Shown here: piece after piece, positions 44,306-52,569 of the stretch
How the letters are laid out: the number at the start of each line of letters is the position of its first letter
Numbering within the stretch: position 1 is the first letter of the stretch
Position numbers and translations under genes: made by a program
From: an uncultured bacterium
GTDB lineage: Bacteria; Myxococcota_A; Bradymonadia; UBA7976; VGTA01
DNA length: 64,000 bases
Direction: 5' to 3'
Assembly: GCA_943788935.1 (NCBI GenBank)
Contig: CALSSE010000020.1
Span: 1-64,000 of the forward strand
Notes under the pieces: model-generated
Databases searched by the model: none
Seen by the model: only the letters and a program-made list of their open reading frames with translations
Told to the model about the DNA's origin: nothing

Positions 44306-46659
44306 CACCAGCTCACTCGGAGATCAAGTTTGGCAGGGATGCTGCTTCTTTAGTGATCTCTCGATCAGAAGGTGAAACCTTATGGGTCCAACGAGGCCTA
44401 AGCGCTCCATTTCTCGGAGGATACTGGGCTTTCCCTGGGGGAATGGTGAGCGAAGCTGACCTCATCACACCCCATCTTCTCCCTGATATTGAACACAACC
44501 GGGAGTCAAATCGAGTTCGCTCTATGAAGAGAGCTGCTCTCCGAGAGACCGTGGAGGAATTAGGGCTTCAAGGTGTGGATCTCACTGAATATGAGAACCA
44601 TCTCAAGCCTATCGGCACCTGGAGTACACACCCTTATATTACCCGAACTGTGAGCTGTGAATTTTTCTCAGTGAGTTGCGATGAGTTAGGGCTCAACTCA
44701 GAGGAGCTTGTCGATGGTCGTCACCATCATCACACTCAAGTCGGTGGCCACCCCGAATTGAGTCAAGTCGAATGGCTCACTGCTCAAGAGATGTATCAAA
44801 GGTGGAGGCGTGGTGAGGTAACATTAGCGCCACCCACACTAGCGATTTGCCGAGCGCTCGCCGCGGGTCAACCTCCTGAAGAAGCTCGAGAACACTCTCC
44901 TGAGTTACTGATTTTGAATCAAGTCACACCAAGTATCCAGTTATTGCCGCTAAAGAGTCCAACGCTCCCCCCTGCGACCCACACTAACGCATACCTGCTT
45001 GGAGAGACGACCTTCTATCTCGTTGACCCCGGGACTCCAAAGTCGGAGACGCTCACCCCATTATTTGACCACATTGATAGCCGACTCTCTCAAGGTCACC
45101 AGCTCGAGGGAGTGATACTTACTCATCATCATTATGACCACGCTAGCGGACTTTCAGAAGTTTTATTACGCTATCAAGTCCCCGTCTACGCTCATCCAGA
45201 GACCGCCCGCTTGCTCTGGGGGGATCAACCACTCGAGGCCTATCAAGCTCTTGAAGAGGGGCAACTGGTCAGATGGCAGAAGTGCCAAGGAGGAACAGAT
45301 TATAGTGAGGTATGGCATACGCCCGGTCACGCTCCCGGACACGTTTGCCTAATACATCCTTCTACGGAGACAGGCATCACAGGAGATATGGTCGCGGGTG
45401 TAGGAACCATCGTTATTGATCCCTATGATGAGGGAGATATGGGAGATTATCTTAAAAGTTTAGCGCGACTGAGACGTCGAGGTTTGAGACGCTTATTGCC
45501 GAGTCATGGTGCTCCGATCGCCAACCCTGAGATCATCCTCAGCCGATATATTGACCATCGTAACGCTCGTGAGGACCTCATCTACAAGAGTCTCTCCTCC
45601 GCTGGTCCTATCTCCGCAGGTGGAGGAAAGGCCGCTTGGTCATCTCTCGCCCAGATCGTTTCCATCGCTTATCAAGATGCCCCTCCCTCAGTAAAGAAGG
45701 GTCCCCACGGCGGATTAGCTGGACGAGCAGCGCTCGCTCACTTGATTCATTTACAACAGCAAAGACGAGCGATCTGTAGTCAACCATCAACTGACATAAA
45801 GAGTCGATGGATCGCCTATTCTCCCTCGCTTGATTCACTCGCGATCTCGACCGCTCGCCTTCAACAGATGATGACAACGCTGCGAGTTCAATGTCCTTGG
45901 GATAGAGCTCAAACTCTTGATAGCCTTCGTCGTTACCTCGTAGAGGAGAGCTATGAAGTACTAGACAGCTTACATGATCCTGCGGCTCATCAAGGAGAGC
46001 TCGGAGATCTATTTTTTCAAATTCTCTTTCAATCGATCATCCGCGAAGAAGAAGGCCACTTCTCTTTATCACACGTGATGGATTCATTAGCCGCTAAACT
46101 CGCCAGACGTCATCCACACGTTTTTGGAGAGCTCTTCACCGATGACCCCGAAGAGGTGCGCGCTCAATGGCAAAGAATAAAAGCACAGGAGAGAGCTCAA
46201 AAGAGAGCACAGCGAAGAGAAGATCAAGATGACTTAACGACGAGTATTCTTGATGGCATACCTCAAGCCGCCCCCGCCTTATTACGAGCTCAACTTATCG
46301 GAGAAAAAGTCTCCTCTATTGGCTTTGATTGGCCCTCTGTAGAAGGGGCCCTCGCCAAAGTAGATGAGGAACGAGAAGAAGTGAGCGAAGCGATTGAGCT
46401 CGGCGATCAAGCGCATATCATCTCCGAAATAGGTGATCTTTTATTCGCCATCGTTAATGTTTGTCGACATCTCAACATCTCTCCTGAGACAGCACTAGAG
46501 AAGACCAATCGTACTTTCTCTTTACGCTTTAAACACGTAGAGAAGCTCACCGCTGAGAGAAAACTAGATCTATCTGAAATGCACATTGATGACATCGAGG
46601 CGGTGTGGCGTGAGGCCAAAGCTGCGCTGAGCCGACAACGTTCATTAGACGATAATTGA
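44302..46659 (+). CDS. Three-domain fusion: Nudix hydrolase - MBL-fold hydrolase - MazG pyrophosphohydrolase
   Basis: One continuous 785-residue chain. Residues 1-190: Nudix domain with FPGGMVSEAD and a long insertion before REXXEE (R81 E82 T V E85 E86 L G), like the interrupted Nudix box of NUDT19-type CoA hydrolases. Residues 205-430: metallo-beta-lactamase fold with T-H275-x-H277-x-D279-H280 and TPGHAPGHVCL, close to LACTB2-type enzymes, followed by their winged-helix tail (about 430-490). Residues 510-785: full-length MazG with two helical NTPase units, each having EExxE...ExxD (EESYE...GELGD and EEREE...SEIGD). MazG removes non-canonical NTPs, so the whole may be a nucleotide/CoA house-cleaning enzyme. 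All three active sites look intact. It is translationally coupled (ATGA) to the SGNH gene, although biologically unrelated to it. Confidence 0.93.
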   Translation: MTPAHSEIKFGRDAASLVISRSEGETLWVQRGLSAPFLGGYWAFPGGMVSEADLITPHLLPDIEHNRESNRVRSMKRAALRETVEELGLQGVDLTEYENHLKPIGTWSTHPYITRTVSCEFFSVSCDELGLNSEELVDGRHHHHTQVGGHPELSQVEWLTAQEMYQRWRRGEVTLAPPTLAICRALAAGQPPEEAREHSPELLILNQVTPSIQLLPLKSPTLPPATHTNAYLLGETTFYLVDPGTPKSETLTPLFDHIDSRLSQGHQLEGVILTHHHYDHASGLSEVLLRYQVPVYAHPETARLLWGDQPLEAYQALEEGQLVRWQKCQGGTDYSEVWHTPGHAPGHVCLIHPSTETGITGDMVAGVGTIVIDPYDEGDMGDYLKSLARLRRRGLRRLLPSHGAPIANPEIILSRYIDHRNAREDLIYKSLSSAGPISAGGGKAAWSSLAQIVSIAYQDAPPSVKKGPHGGLAGRAALAHLIHLQQQRRAICSQPSTDIKSRWIAYSPSLDSLAISTARLQQMMTTLRVQCPWDRAQTLDSLRRYLVEESYEVLDSLHDPAAHQGELGDLFFQILFQSIIREEEGHFSLSHVMDSLAAKLARRHPHVFGELFTDDPEEVRAQWQRIKAQERAQKRAQRREDQDDLTTSILDGIPQAAPALLRAQLIGEKVSSIGFDWPSVEGALAKVDEEREEVSEAIELGDQAHIISEIGDLLFAIVNVCRHLNISPETALEKTNRTFSLRFKHVEKLTAERKLDLSEMHIDDIEAVWREAKAALSRQRSLDDN

Positions 46660-46689
46660 TTGAGGTGTCTCAGCAATACTTTAGATATT

Positions 46690-46728
46690 GAAACAACAAC
46701 GAAACAATAACGAAACAATAACGAAACA
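46690..46728. repeat. 11-bp tandem repeat, about 3.5 copies, downstream of the fusion gene
   Basis: GAAACAACAAC, GAAACAATAAC, GAAACAATAAC and GAAACATCAC in a row, starting 30 nt after the stop codon. Confidence 0.85.
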
Positions 46729-46801
46729 TCACTAAAAAAATAACAAAATAGGTGAACTCGTTAGTCCTCTCTTCTCGTTACTGACGACCATACTCGCTCT
46801 C

Positions 46802-46817
46802 TCTCTCTGCAGAGAGA
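46802..46817. promoter_or_regulatory. 16-bp perfect palindrome upstream of the YeeE/YedE pair
   Basis: TCTCTCTG-CAGAGAGA, fully self-complementary, embedded in a CT-rich stretch, about 145 bp before the start codon at 46962 and just before the candidate promoter. Possibly an operator; CT-repeat composition makes chance symmetry more likely. Confidence 0.35.
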
Positions 46818-46961
46818 TAGAGTTGGCATATACCATGCTCTACTAGTTATTATTAGGTGATCATAACTCAACTTGATCCCATCATCTACTCAATGAGTGA
46901 TCACTCTCGATTGGAGAATCTAACGATCACTGTTTCCTATGTTTACGTAAGGAGTATTTAT

Positions 46962-47405
46962 ATGACCTTTAGCTTTACACCGATCATTGGGGGAGCATTA
47001 ATCGGCCTCTCAGCGACTATCCTCTTAGCCTTTCATGGTAAAGTAGCCGGTATCAGTGGAATATTTAGCGGCGCTCTCAGCGGCGAAGCATTGAGCTGGA
47101 GAGCCCCTTTTTTATTAGGTTTATTGGCGAGTGGTGTAATCGTCCCCCTCACCGGGGATCAGCTAGGTCTCCATGAAGCATTTAGTAATTCTGTACCTAG
47201 GACGCTATGGGTCACGGGGCTGGCAGGTCTCTTGGTGGGCTTTGGTACCCGACTCGGTAGTGGGTGTACGAGCGGTCATGGGATCTGCGGATTGGGTAGA
47301 GCCTCAAAGCGATCATTGGCAGCGACCCTCACTTTTATGTTCACCGGTGCAGTCGCCGCCTTTGTCACTCAACACCTCATTTTTGACTTGATTAAGCAAA
47401 GCTAA
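46962..47405 (+). CDS. YeeE/YedE (DUF395) membrane protein, first half
   Basis: A small hydrophobic protein (147 residues from the ATG at 46962) with about four transmembrane segments and the Cys-bearing motif GSGCTSGHGICG (about residues 98-110) characteristic of the YeeE/YedE sulphur-transport family; relatives import thiosulphate through relays of conserved Cys. The start is set by AAGGAG 7 nt upstream; an earlier in-frame ATG at 46857 would add a non-membrane 35-residue tail and has no ribosome site. The next gene, 11 bp on, is the second half. Confidence 0.9.
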   Translation: MTFSFTPIIGGALIGLSATILLAFHGKVAGISGIFSGALSGEALSWRAPFLLGLLASGVIVPLTGDQLGLHEAFSNSVPRTLWVTGLAGLLVGFGTRLGSGCTSGHGICGLGRASKRSLAATLTFMFTGAVAAFVTQHLIFDLIKQS

Positions 47406-47416
47406 GGGGCGATCCA

Positions 47417-47821
47417 ATGTCTACATTTATCTCTCTTCTCAGCGGCATGATCTTTGGTTTGGGGCTGATCATCTCTGGAATGACACAACCCGGTAAAGTG
47501 ATCGGATTTTTAGATATCACCGGCGATTGGCAATGGGACCTAATGGGAGTTATGGGTGGAGCGCTAGGTGTACACGCGCTCACTCGCCTCTTCGTGATAC
47601 GTCGTGAAGAGCCTATTTTAGGGGGAGCGTTCCCTCGTTTTACACTTGAGGTTGATCGACACCTGCTTGGGGGAGCAGTTATTTTTGGACTGGGTTGGGG
47701 GATCGCCGGATTTTGTCCAGGACCTGCGATCGTCTCTTTGGCCACGCTCGATGCCAATATCGTGGTTTTTGTGGTTATGATGGCGATCGGCATGCGAGCG
47801 GCGAAGCGCTTGCAATCATAG
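47417..47821 (+). CDS. YeeE/YedE-family membrane protein, second half
   Basis: A 134-residue partner with about four transmembrane segments. It repeats the half-transporter architecture (LGWGIAGFCPGPAIVSLA corresponds to the Cys motif, here with one Cys). Two consecutive short genes of this type (often annotated as YeeE/YedE plus DUF6691) form one complete transporter. The pair likely moves a sulphur compound across the inner membrane. Spacing of 11 bp implies an operon. Confidence 0.9.
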   Translation: MSTFISLLSGMIFGLGLIISGMTQPGKVIGFLDITGDWQWDLMGVMGGALGVHALTRLFVIRREEPILGGAFPRFTLEVDRHLLGGAVIFGLGWGIAGFCPGPAIVSLATLDANIVVFVVMMAIGMRAAKRLQS

Positions 47822-47894
47822 ACTCATGGTGAGATAAGGACCCCCAAAGAAGAGTCGATGATGAGCACTTTATGAGCGTTTAATAAGGCGGAAA

Positions 47895-48434
47895 ATGACC
47901 ATGCGTAGAGTGTCTTTGATCTCAACTGGCGGTACGATAGAGAAGACTTATAATGCGCTGAGTGGAGTACTCGACAACGAAGTAAGCGTCTTAGATGTCA
48001 TGCTTGGCCAGCTACGGCTGACTGGGGTAAAGCTAGACCGCGTTCAGCTTATGAACAAGGATAGTCTAGAGATGACTGGGCGAGATCATAAGCTGATCGC
48101 CTTCACTGTAGAAGCCATGTTAGCCAACCATGATGGAGTAATCGTCGTTCATGGAACAGATACGCTTGAGGAGAGTGGTGAGGCGTGTTACCAGCGTTTT
48201 CTTCATTCAGAGCAGGAGCTGAACGGTCCGGTGATATTCACAGGGGCGATGCGTCCCTATGAGCTGCGCTCTACCGATGCCCTCCAAAACCTCACCGAGG
48301 CACTTATCGCCGTACAAATCCTCCCTCCAGGTGTATACGTTGTTATGCATAATCAAGCCTTAGCTTTCCCTGGCATAAAGAAGGACAGAGATCGCCTCTG
48401 CTTCGTTAAGCCCCCTCCCCCTGAAAGTGTGTGA
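47895..48434 (+). CDS. Single-domain asparaginase-like protein
   Basis: A 179-residue protein covering only the N-terminal domain of the asparaginase family: STGGTIEKTYN (nucleophile-type Thr 14), HGTDTLEESGE (Thr 88-Asp 89) and a later Lys in ALAFPGIKKDRD matching the catalytic Lys of AnsB. The usual C-terminal domain, which completes the active site of the dimer, is absent, yet the frame ends naturally. Short stand-alone asparaginase-domain proteins are known, with no settled activity. Convergent with the PhoH gene, 6 bp apart. Confidence 0.85.
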   Translation: MTMRRVSLISTGGTIEKTYNALSGVLDNEVSVLDVMLGQLRLTGVKLDRVQLMNKDSLEMTGRDHKLIAFTVEAMLANHDGVIVVHGTDTLEESGEACYQRFLHSEQELNGPVIFTGAMRPYELRSTDALQNLTEALIAVQILPPGVYVVMHNQALAFPGIKKDRDRLCFVKPPPPESV

Positions 48435-48440
48435 GACCCT

Positions 48441-49619
48441 TTACAAGAGGTCAGCAGCTAACTCAGCCAATCGGCTCCGCTCACCTTTTGTAAGGTGGAG
48501 ATGGGCGGCGCATTCTTGATGGGAGAAGCGGCGGGCTACGTATCGGAGTCCATTATTTTCCGGATCCAAATAAGGGTGGTCAACTTGGTGTGGGTCACCG
48601 ATCAAGACCACCTTCGCTCCCTCTCCTGCCCGTGTTAACATGGTTTTTACTTCATGAGGAGTCAGGTTTTGAGCCTCATCGATGATAAGGTATTGTCGGG
48701 GTATAGAGCGCCCCCTAATGAAGGTGATCGGTGCGACTTCGATCAAGCCCATATCGACTAACTCTTCGGCTCTCGGTCGTGGTCGATGGGATTGACGGCG
48801 CTCTCTCTGGCTGAGTAGAAAATCTAAGTTGTCATATATCGGCTGCAGCCAAGGCTCCATCTTCTCTTCTATTGTTCCAGGCAAATAACCAATATCTCTC
48901 CCTAAAGGGAATATCGCTCGACTGACTAGCACTCGCTCATACTCCTCGCGCTCAGTCACCTGAGCTAATCCGGCGGCAAGGGCTAGCAATGTCTTACCCG
49001 TCCCCGCTTTACCGGTGAGGGTCACCAAGCTGATCTCAGGATCCAAAAGCGCTCCTAGGGCGATTGCCTGCTCATCACTTCTCGGCTCTAATCCCCAAAC
49101 CTTTTGATGATGAGGAGTGAGAGAAGAAGTCGTATAGCTAATATCGCTCTTTCGCTCTCTCTCAGTAGACAGTTCCACCCAATCTGTAGATACGATCCCC
49201 ATCGAGTCGGCGCGCACCCTCAGATTACTATCTTTGGTTATGAGTGAAGCTTGATGCTCTTTAGCGCAGTGTAAGATGAGCCAATCATAAATCAGTTGTG
49301 GGTGTTTACGGAGCCTCATCGGGAGAGGAGCGCTAGTCTCAACGACTCGAAGAGTGGTCAGTCGCCTAACCTCAATCCCTGCATAAAGACTCCCTCCACG
49401 CCGTAATACATCGAGACGACGAACAATCTCACGGGCCTTCTGCCCTCGTTCATTGAGCTCTTCTTTGTGTAAATCAAGCTCTTCGAGAGCGTAGATGGGG
49501 AGTAAGAGCTCTCTAGGCGAGTCTGCCTCTTCGCGCTCTATACCCATGAAGCCGTCAATCACCCTAATGTCATGGAGGAGAACGCTCGTATCGATCACAT
49601 AGCGGGCAGGGTCAGTCAT
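48441..49619 (-). CDS. PIN-PhoH (PhoH2-type) ATPase/ribonuclease
   Basis: From the ATG at 49619 the protein has 392 residues: a PIN nuclease domain (about 6-140; VIDTSVLLHD with Asp 10, and later Asp 130 in TKDSNLR) joined to a PhoH ATPase domain with Walker A GKAGTGKT (203-210), the IIDEAQN Walker B and VVLIGDPHQVDHP. PhoH2 proteins unwind and cut RNA. The longer upstream start (49736) lies entirely within trmFO and adds no domain. An 8-bp overlap with trmFO suggests coupling between two RNA-related genes. Confidence 0.92.
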   Translation of the reverse strand: MTDPARYVIDTSVLLHDIRVIDGFMGIEREEADSPRELLLPIYALEELDLHKEELNERGQKAREIVRRLDVLRRGGSLYAGIEVRRLTTLRVVETSAPLPMRLRKHPQLIYDWLILHCAKEHQASLITKDSNLRVRADSMGIVSTDWVELSTERERKSDISYTTSSLTPHHQKVWGLEPRSDEQAIALGALLDPEISLVTLTGKAGTGKTLLALAAGLAQVTEREEYERVLVSRAIFPLGRDIGYLPGTIEEKMEPWLQPIYDNLDFLLSQRERRQSHRPRPRAEELVDMGLIEVAPITFIRGRSIPRQYLIIDEAQNLTPHEVKTMLTRAGEGAKVVLIGDPHQVDHPYLDPENNGLRYVARRFSHQECAAHLHLTKGERSRLAELAADLL

Positions 49620-51009
49620 CGCCTCTCCATTGAAAGCCGAGCTCTGTCGCCCACGCTTTAAAGTCGTTTTGTGCTCTTGCAGCCATACGCCTCCTTCGAT
49701 CAAATTTAGTCTCTCTAATACGCTTTCCTCTCTCATCGCGCCTCTTAGGGATCTTCTCTATAGGGTCAAAGAAGCTCCAATTAAGGTTACTTGGCGAGTA
49801 ATCGCTCAAGATACCCTCTTGTCGCAGATGCCTTCTCATTGCTCCAAAAGCAGTCGTCGTCGGAGGAGGAGGTAGCGTCTCTCCACGCAGATGAGCGAGG
49901 AGATGCCAAGCGATCAATTGACCACAGGCAGATGACTCGACATAACCCTCTACACCGGTAATTTGACCCGCAAAATAGAGATCGGACCGATCTTGAGAGC
50001 GCAGCTGATCATCGAGGATCGTCGGAGCATGAAGATAGGTATTACGATGTATGCTTCCATGCCTCAAAAATTCCGCGTTCTCAAGCCCAGGCATCGCTCT
50101 AAAAATCCGCCGCTGTTCAGGATACTTTAATCTAGTCTGAAAACCGACCATATTCCAAGCGGTTGCCGCTAAATTCTCCATGCGGAGCTGAGCGACTGCA
50201 TAAGGCCGCTTATTGGATCGGGGATCGGTCAAGCCCACCGGTTTTAGAGGTCCATGAGCGAGAGTCTCTCGCCCTCTTTCAGCCATTACTTCAATGGGGA
50301 GGCACCCCTCAAAGTATTTGGGTTCTTCAAAGGCTTTAGGAATCACTTTATCACCAGCGATCACCGCCTCCACAAATGAATAATACTCCTCTTCACTGAA
50401 GGGAATATTAGCGTAGTCAGCATCACCTTTGTCGTAGCGACTCTGCCGCCAAACGATGTCCCAATTAATGCTCTCAGCGTCGATAATGGGGGCGATAGCG
50501 TCATAAAAGTACAAGCTCTCGCGACCAGTAAAAGTCGCGATATCTTGCGCGAGCTCAGGATCGGTCAACGGTCCGGTACAGATCACTACCGCTCTATATT
50601 CTCCGGCCTCCGGAATAGAGTGAACCACCTCATGGCTGAGCTCAATGAGCGGATGCTCCTCGATCAAGCGTGTTATGTAATCGCCAAACCGATCGCGGTC
50701 AACAGCCAGCGCAGATCCTGCCGGAACAGCCGTCGCGTCGGCTGCTTCTAGAATCGCGCTCCCCATACAACGCATTTCACGTTTCAACAACCCTATGGCA
50801 TTGGTGACCTCATCGCTACGGAAACTATTGCTACAGACGAGCTCAGCGAGGCGGTCACTATGTTGAGCAGGGGTCCTCTTCAGAGGCTTCATCTCGATGA
50901 GTTTCACTCTAACTTCAGCCCTAGCGAGCTGGAGCGCAGTCTCACATCCTGCGAGACCTCCACCGATCACTAGAACGGTGTTTGAGTGCTCTATTTTGTG
51001 GTCATTCAT
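49612..51009 (-). CDS. trmFO: TrmFO, folate/FAD-dependent tRNA U54 methyltransferase
   Basis: Makes 5-methyluridine at tRNA position 54 using methylenetetrahydrofolate and FADH2, in place of SAM-dependent TrmA. The 465-residue length is right; the FAD site GGGLAGCE (about 16-23), the LVCSNSFRSDEVTNAIGLLKREMR block, FAGQITGVEGYVESSACG and the C-terminal IREKKFDRRR-like end (here IRETKFDRRR) are all family hallmarks. It is followed directly by PIN-PhoH with an 8-bp overlap. Confidence 0.97.
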   Translation of the reverse strand: MNDHKIEHSNTVLVIGGGLAGCETALQLARAEVRVKLIEMKPLKRTPAQHSDRLAELVCSNSFRSDEVTNAIGLLKREMRCMGSAILEAADATAVPAGSALAVDRDRFGDYITRLIEEHPLIELSHEVVHSIPEAGEYRAVVICTGPLTDPELAQDIATFTGRESLYFYDAIAPIIDAESINWDIVWRQSRYDKGDADYANIPFSEEEYYSFVEAVIAGDKVIPKAFEEPKYFEGCLPIEVMAERGRETLAHGPLKPVGLTDPRSNKRPYAVAQLRMENLAATAWNMVGFQTRLKYPEQRRIFRAMPGLENAEFLRHGSIHRNTYLHAPTILDDQLRSQDRSDLYFAGQITGVEGYVESSACGQLIAWHLLAHLRGETLPPPPTTTAFGAMRRHLRQEGILSDYSPSNLNWSFFDPIEKIPKRRDERGKRIRETKFDRRRRMAARAQNDFKAWATELGFQWRGDD

Positions 51010-51368
51010 ATAAGCTCAAGTTCATCATGTTTGCAGAAAATTAAACGCAGTATTGGAATCAAATGATACTTCATAGACACAATAGGCGCTGGTGATAGAT
51101 GCGATTGACAATCTAGCGCTCTACGAAGCGATTGTCCAATATGGTCCTAAATACGATAGGGTGAGCGATGTGTACGCTCTCCTTTGTCATTGCTCTATCT
51201 AAAACAACTAAATGCATACTGACAGTAGCAAAGAGGCAGTCTACTTTATGACTGCTATATATTATTAGTGATATCTGACTTCATCGCTTGCAAACTTCTA
51301 TTCTTTTGAATAATCTTTTCTGTGGAATATGGAAAAAAGCGACAACTTATAGTTCTCATGGAGCATGT
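51010..51368. other. Divergent intergenic region (359 bp)
   Basis: Between trmFO (minus) and the TSP3 lipoprotein gene (plus). A/T-rich at its right end, as expected for promoters; it contains a stem-loop at 51104-51140 and the GGAG ribosome site at 51360-51363. I find no gene, tRNA or known riboswitch. Confidence 0.6.
51104..51140. other. Imperfect stem-loop upstream of trmFO
   Basis: ATTGACAAT ... ATTGTCCAAT pair with one bulged base, enclosing CGCT-CTACGA-AGCG. It could be an RNA hairpin in the trmFO leader or an operator. No T-run, so not a simple terminator. Confidence 0.3.
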
Positions 51369-52469
51369 ATGAGCTTCCAAAGACATTTCAAAGCAACATC
51401 AACATTCATCTGTGATGGTGCCACCCTTGGTCTATTAATCTGCCTCACTTTAAGTCTATCAGGCTGTCCAGATGCGACAAACCCTGAGACCCAAATTGGT
51501 GAGCAGGGCGGAAATATCGCTGGAGACATCGCTGGTGACACCGCCGGTGACACATCTGGAGACGTCGCTGGTGACATCGCAGGAGACGATGCTGGGAGTG
51601 AAGTTGAATATCGGCAGCTCGGTGACCCCTGCACCTCTGTCGCTCAATGTGAGTCCGGCATCTGCTTCTCTGAGGGAATTGATGAAGGCGGGTTGTGTAC
51701 TAATCCTTGTGATGGTGAATCCAGCGAGTGTCCACTCGAGGGATTTGCTTGTCGAGAGACGACATCTTTTGGGTATATTTGTATTCCAGTCGATCCCCTT
51801 CCACCGTGCTCCTCTTGTAATGAGAGCTTCGAATGTGGTGGTGCCGATGACTATTGCATCTTCTTTCCTGACGAAGGTGAGTCTTATTGTACCTCTGGCT
51901 GTGAAGAAGACAGCGAGTGTCCAGCAGGCTACTCTTGCACATTTTTAGGAGGAGAGTCTCAGCAATGTTTCCCCGACAACGGTCTTAACCAATGTGATGT
52001 TATGGATACAGATGGAGATGGTATTTCTGATGATGCTGACAACTGTCCACAGAGCGTTAATCCTGATCAAGAAGATAGCGATAGTGATGGCTCAGGAGAT
52101 GCATGTGATGTCTGCATTGATATCGAAGATGCAGACCAACTTGACAGTGACGAGGACGGCTACGGAGACCTCTGTGATGTCTGTCCAATGCTATCTGACC
52201 CTAACCAATTAGATGAAGATGAGGATGGGTATGGAGACGCTTGTGACAATTGTCCGACGATCAATAACCCTGATCAAACTGATAGTGACAATGATGGCAT
52301 AGGTGATGCTTGTGTCATCACGACTGACGTTACATTTTCTATCGGAGGTCCCGTGAGCGCCACCAGTCGATCCTCAAGTGCCAACTATACACTCATCGGT
52401 GGGATGCTTGGTGCCCAAAGAGCTTCGGTCCTCAATGGTCCAACTTATCAGCTCCGACCCTACCCTTGA
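51369..52469 (+). CDS. Lipoprotein with AGD repeats, Cys module and thrombospondin type 3 repeats
   Basis: A 366-residue protein from the ATG at 51369 (GGAG 5 nt upstream); an in-frame ATG at 51288 would spoil the signal peptide. Lipobox SLSGC (Cys 33), then a GDIAGDTAGD-type acidic spacer, a Cys-rich domain (about 75-200), and four calcium-binding TSP3 repeats (about 210-310; DTDGDGISDDADNCP and similar), ending in a short beta region (SIGGPVSATSRSSSANYTLIGGM). Calcium-bound TSP3 stalks commonly project ligand domains from the cell surface. It starts the plus-strand cluster of exported proteins reaching 64 kb. Confidence 0.85.
   Translation: MSFQRHFKATSTFICDGATLGLLICLTLSLSGCPDATNPETQIGEQGGNIAGDIAGDTAGDTSGDVAGDIAGDDAGSEVEYRQLGDPCTSVAQCESGICFSEGIDEGGLCTNPCDGESSECPLEGFACRETTSFGYICIPVDPLPPCSSCNESFECGGADDYCIFFPDEGESYCTSGCEEDSECPAGYSCTFLGGESQQCFPDNGLNQCDVMDTDGDGISDDADNCPQSVNPDQEDSDSDGSGDACDVCIDIEDADQLDSDEDGYGDLCDVCPMLSDPNQLDEDEDGYGDACDNCPTINNPDQTDSDNDGIGDACVITTDVTFSIGGPVSATSRSSSANYTLIGGMLGAQRASVLNGPTYQLRPYP
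51514..51597 (+). repeat. Gly-Asp-Ile/Thr-Ala repeat tract in the TSP3 lipoprotein
   Basis: Imperfect 12-bp units encode (GDxA)n: NIAGDIAGDTAGDTSGD and on. The similar acidic spacer after the lipid Cys in other lipoproteins here suggests a surface-tether function. Confidence 0.85.
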
Positions 52470-52569
52470 ACCTATCTAGAGGCTCTAAGCGTCATCTGCC
52501 AATGAACCTCTCTCTATCATATATCTCTCTTATCCACTTTGAACTCACTTTATCAAGCCAAGGTCTAAC

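Larger units (their letters stand above)
46660..46961. other. Intergenic region with 11-bp repeats and a palindrome
   Basis: A 302-bp gap between the fusion gene and the YeeE-like gene. It holds three 11-bp GAAACAATAAC-like repeats (46690-46728), a 16-bp palindrome (46802-46817), a TTGGCA about 18 bp before TTATTA (possible promoter near 46833-46862), and the ribosome site AAGGAG at 46949-46954. I see no additional gene. Confidence 0.6.

Noticed and set aside
49620..49736. Longer PhoH-like protein starting at 49736
   Set aside because: The extra 39 residues are translated from within trmFO coding sequence in another frame, and the PIN domain begins right after the ATG at 49619.
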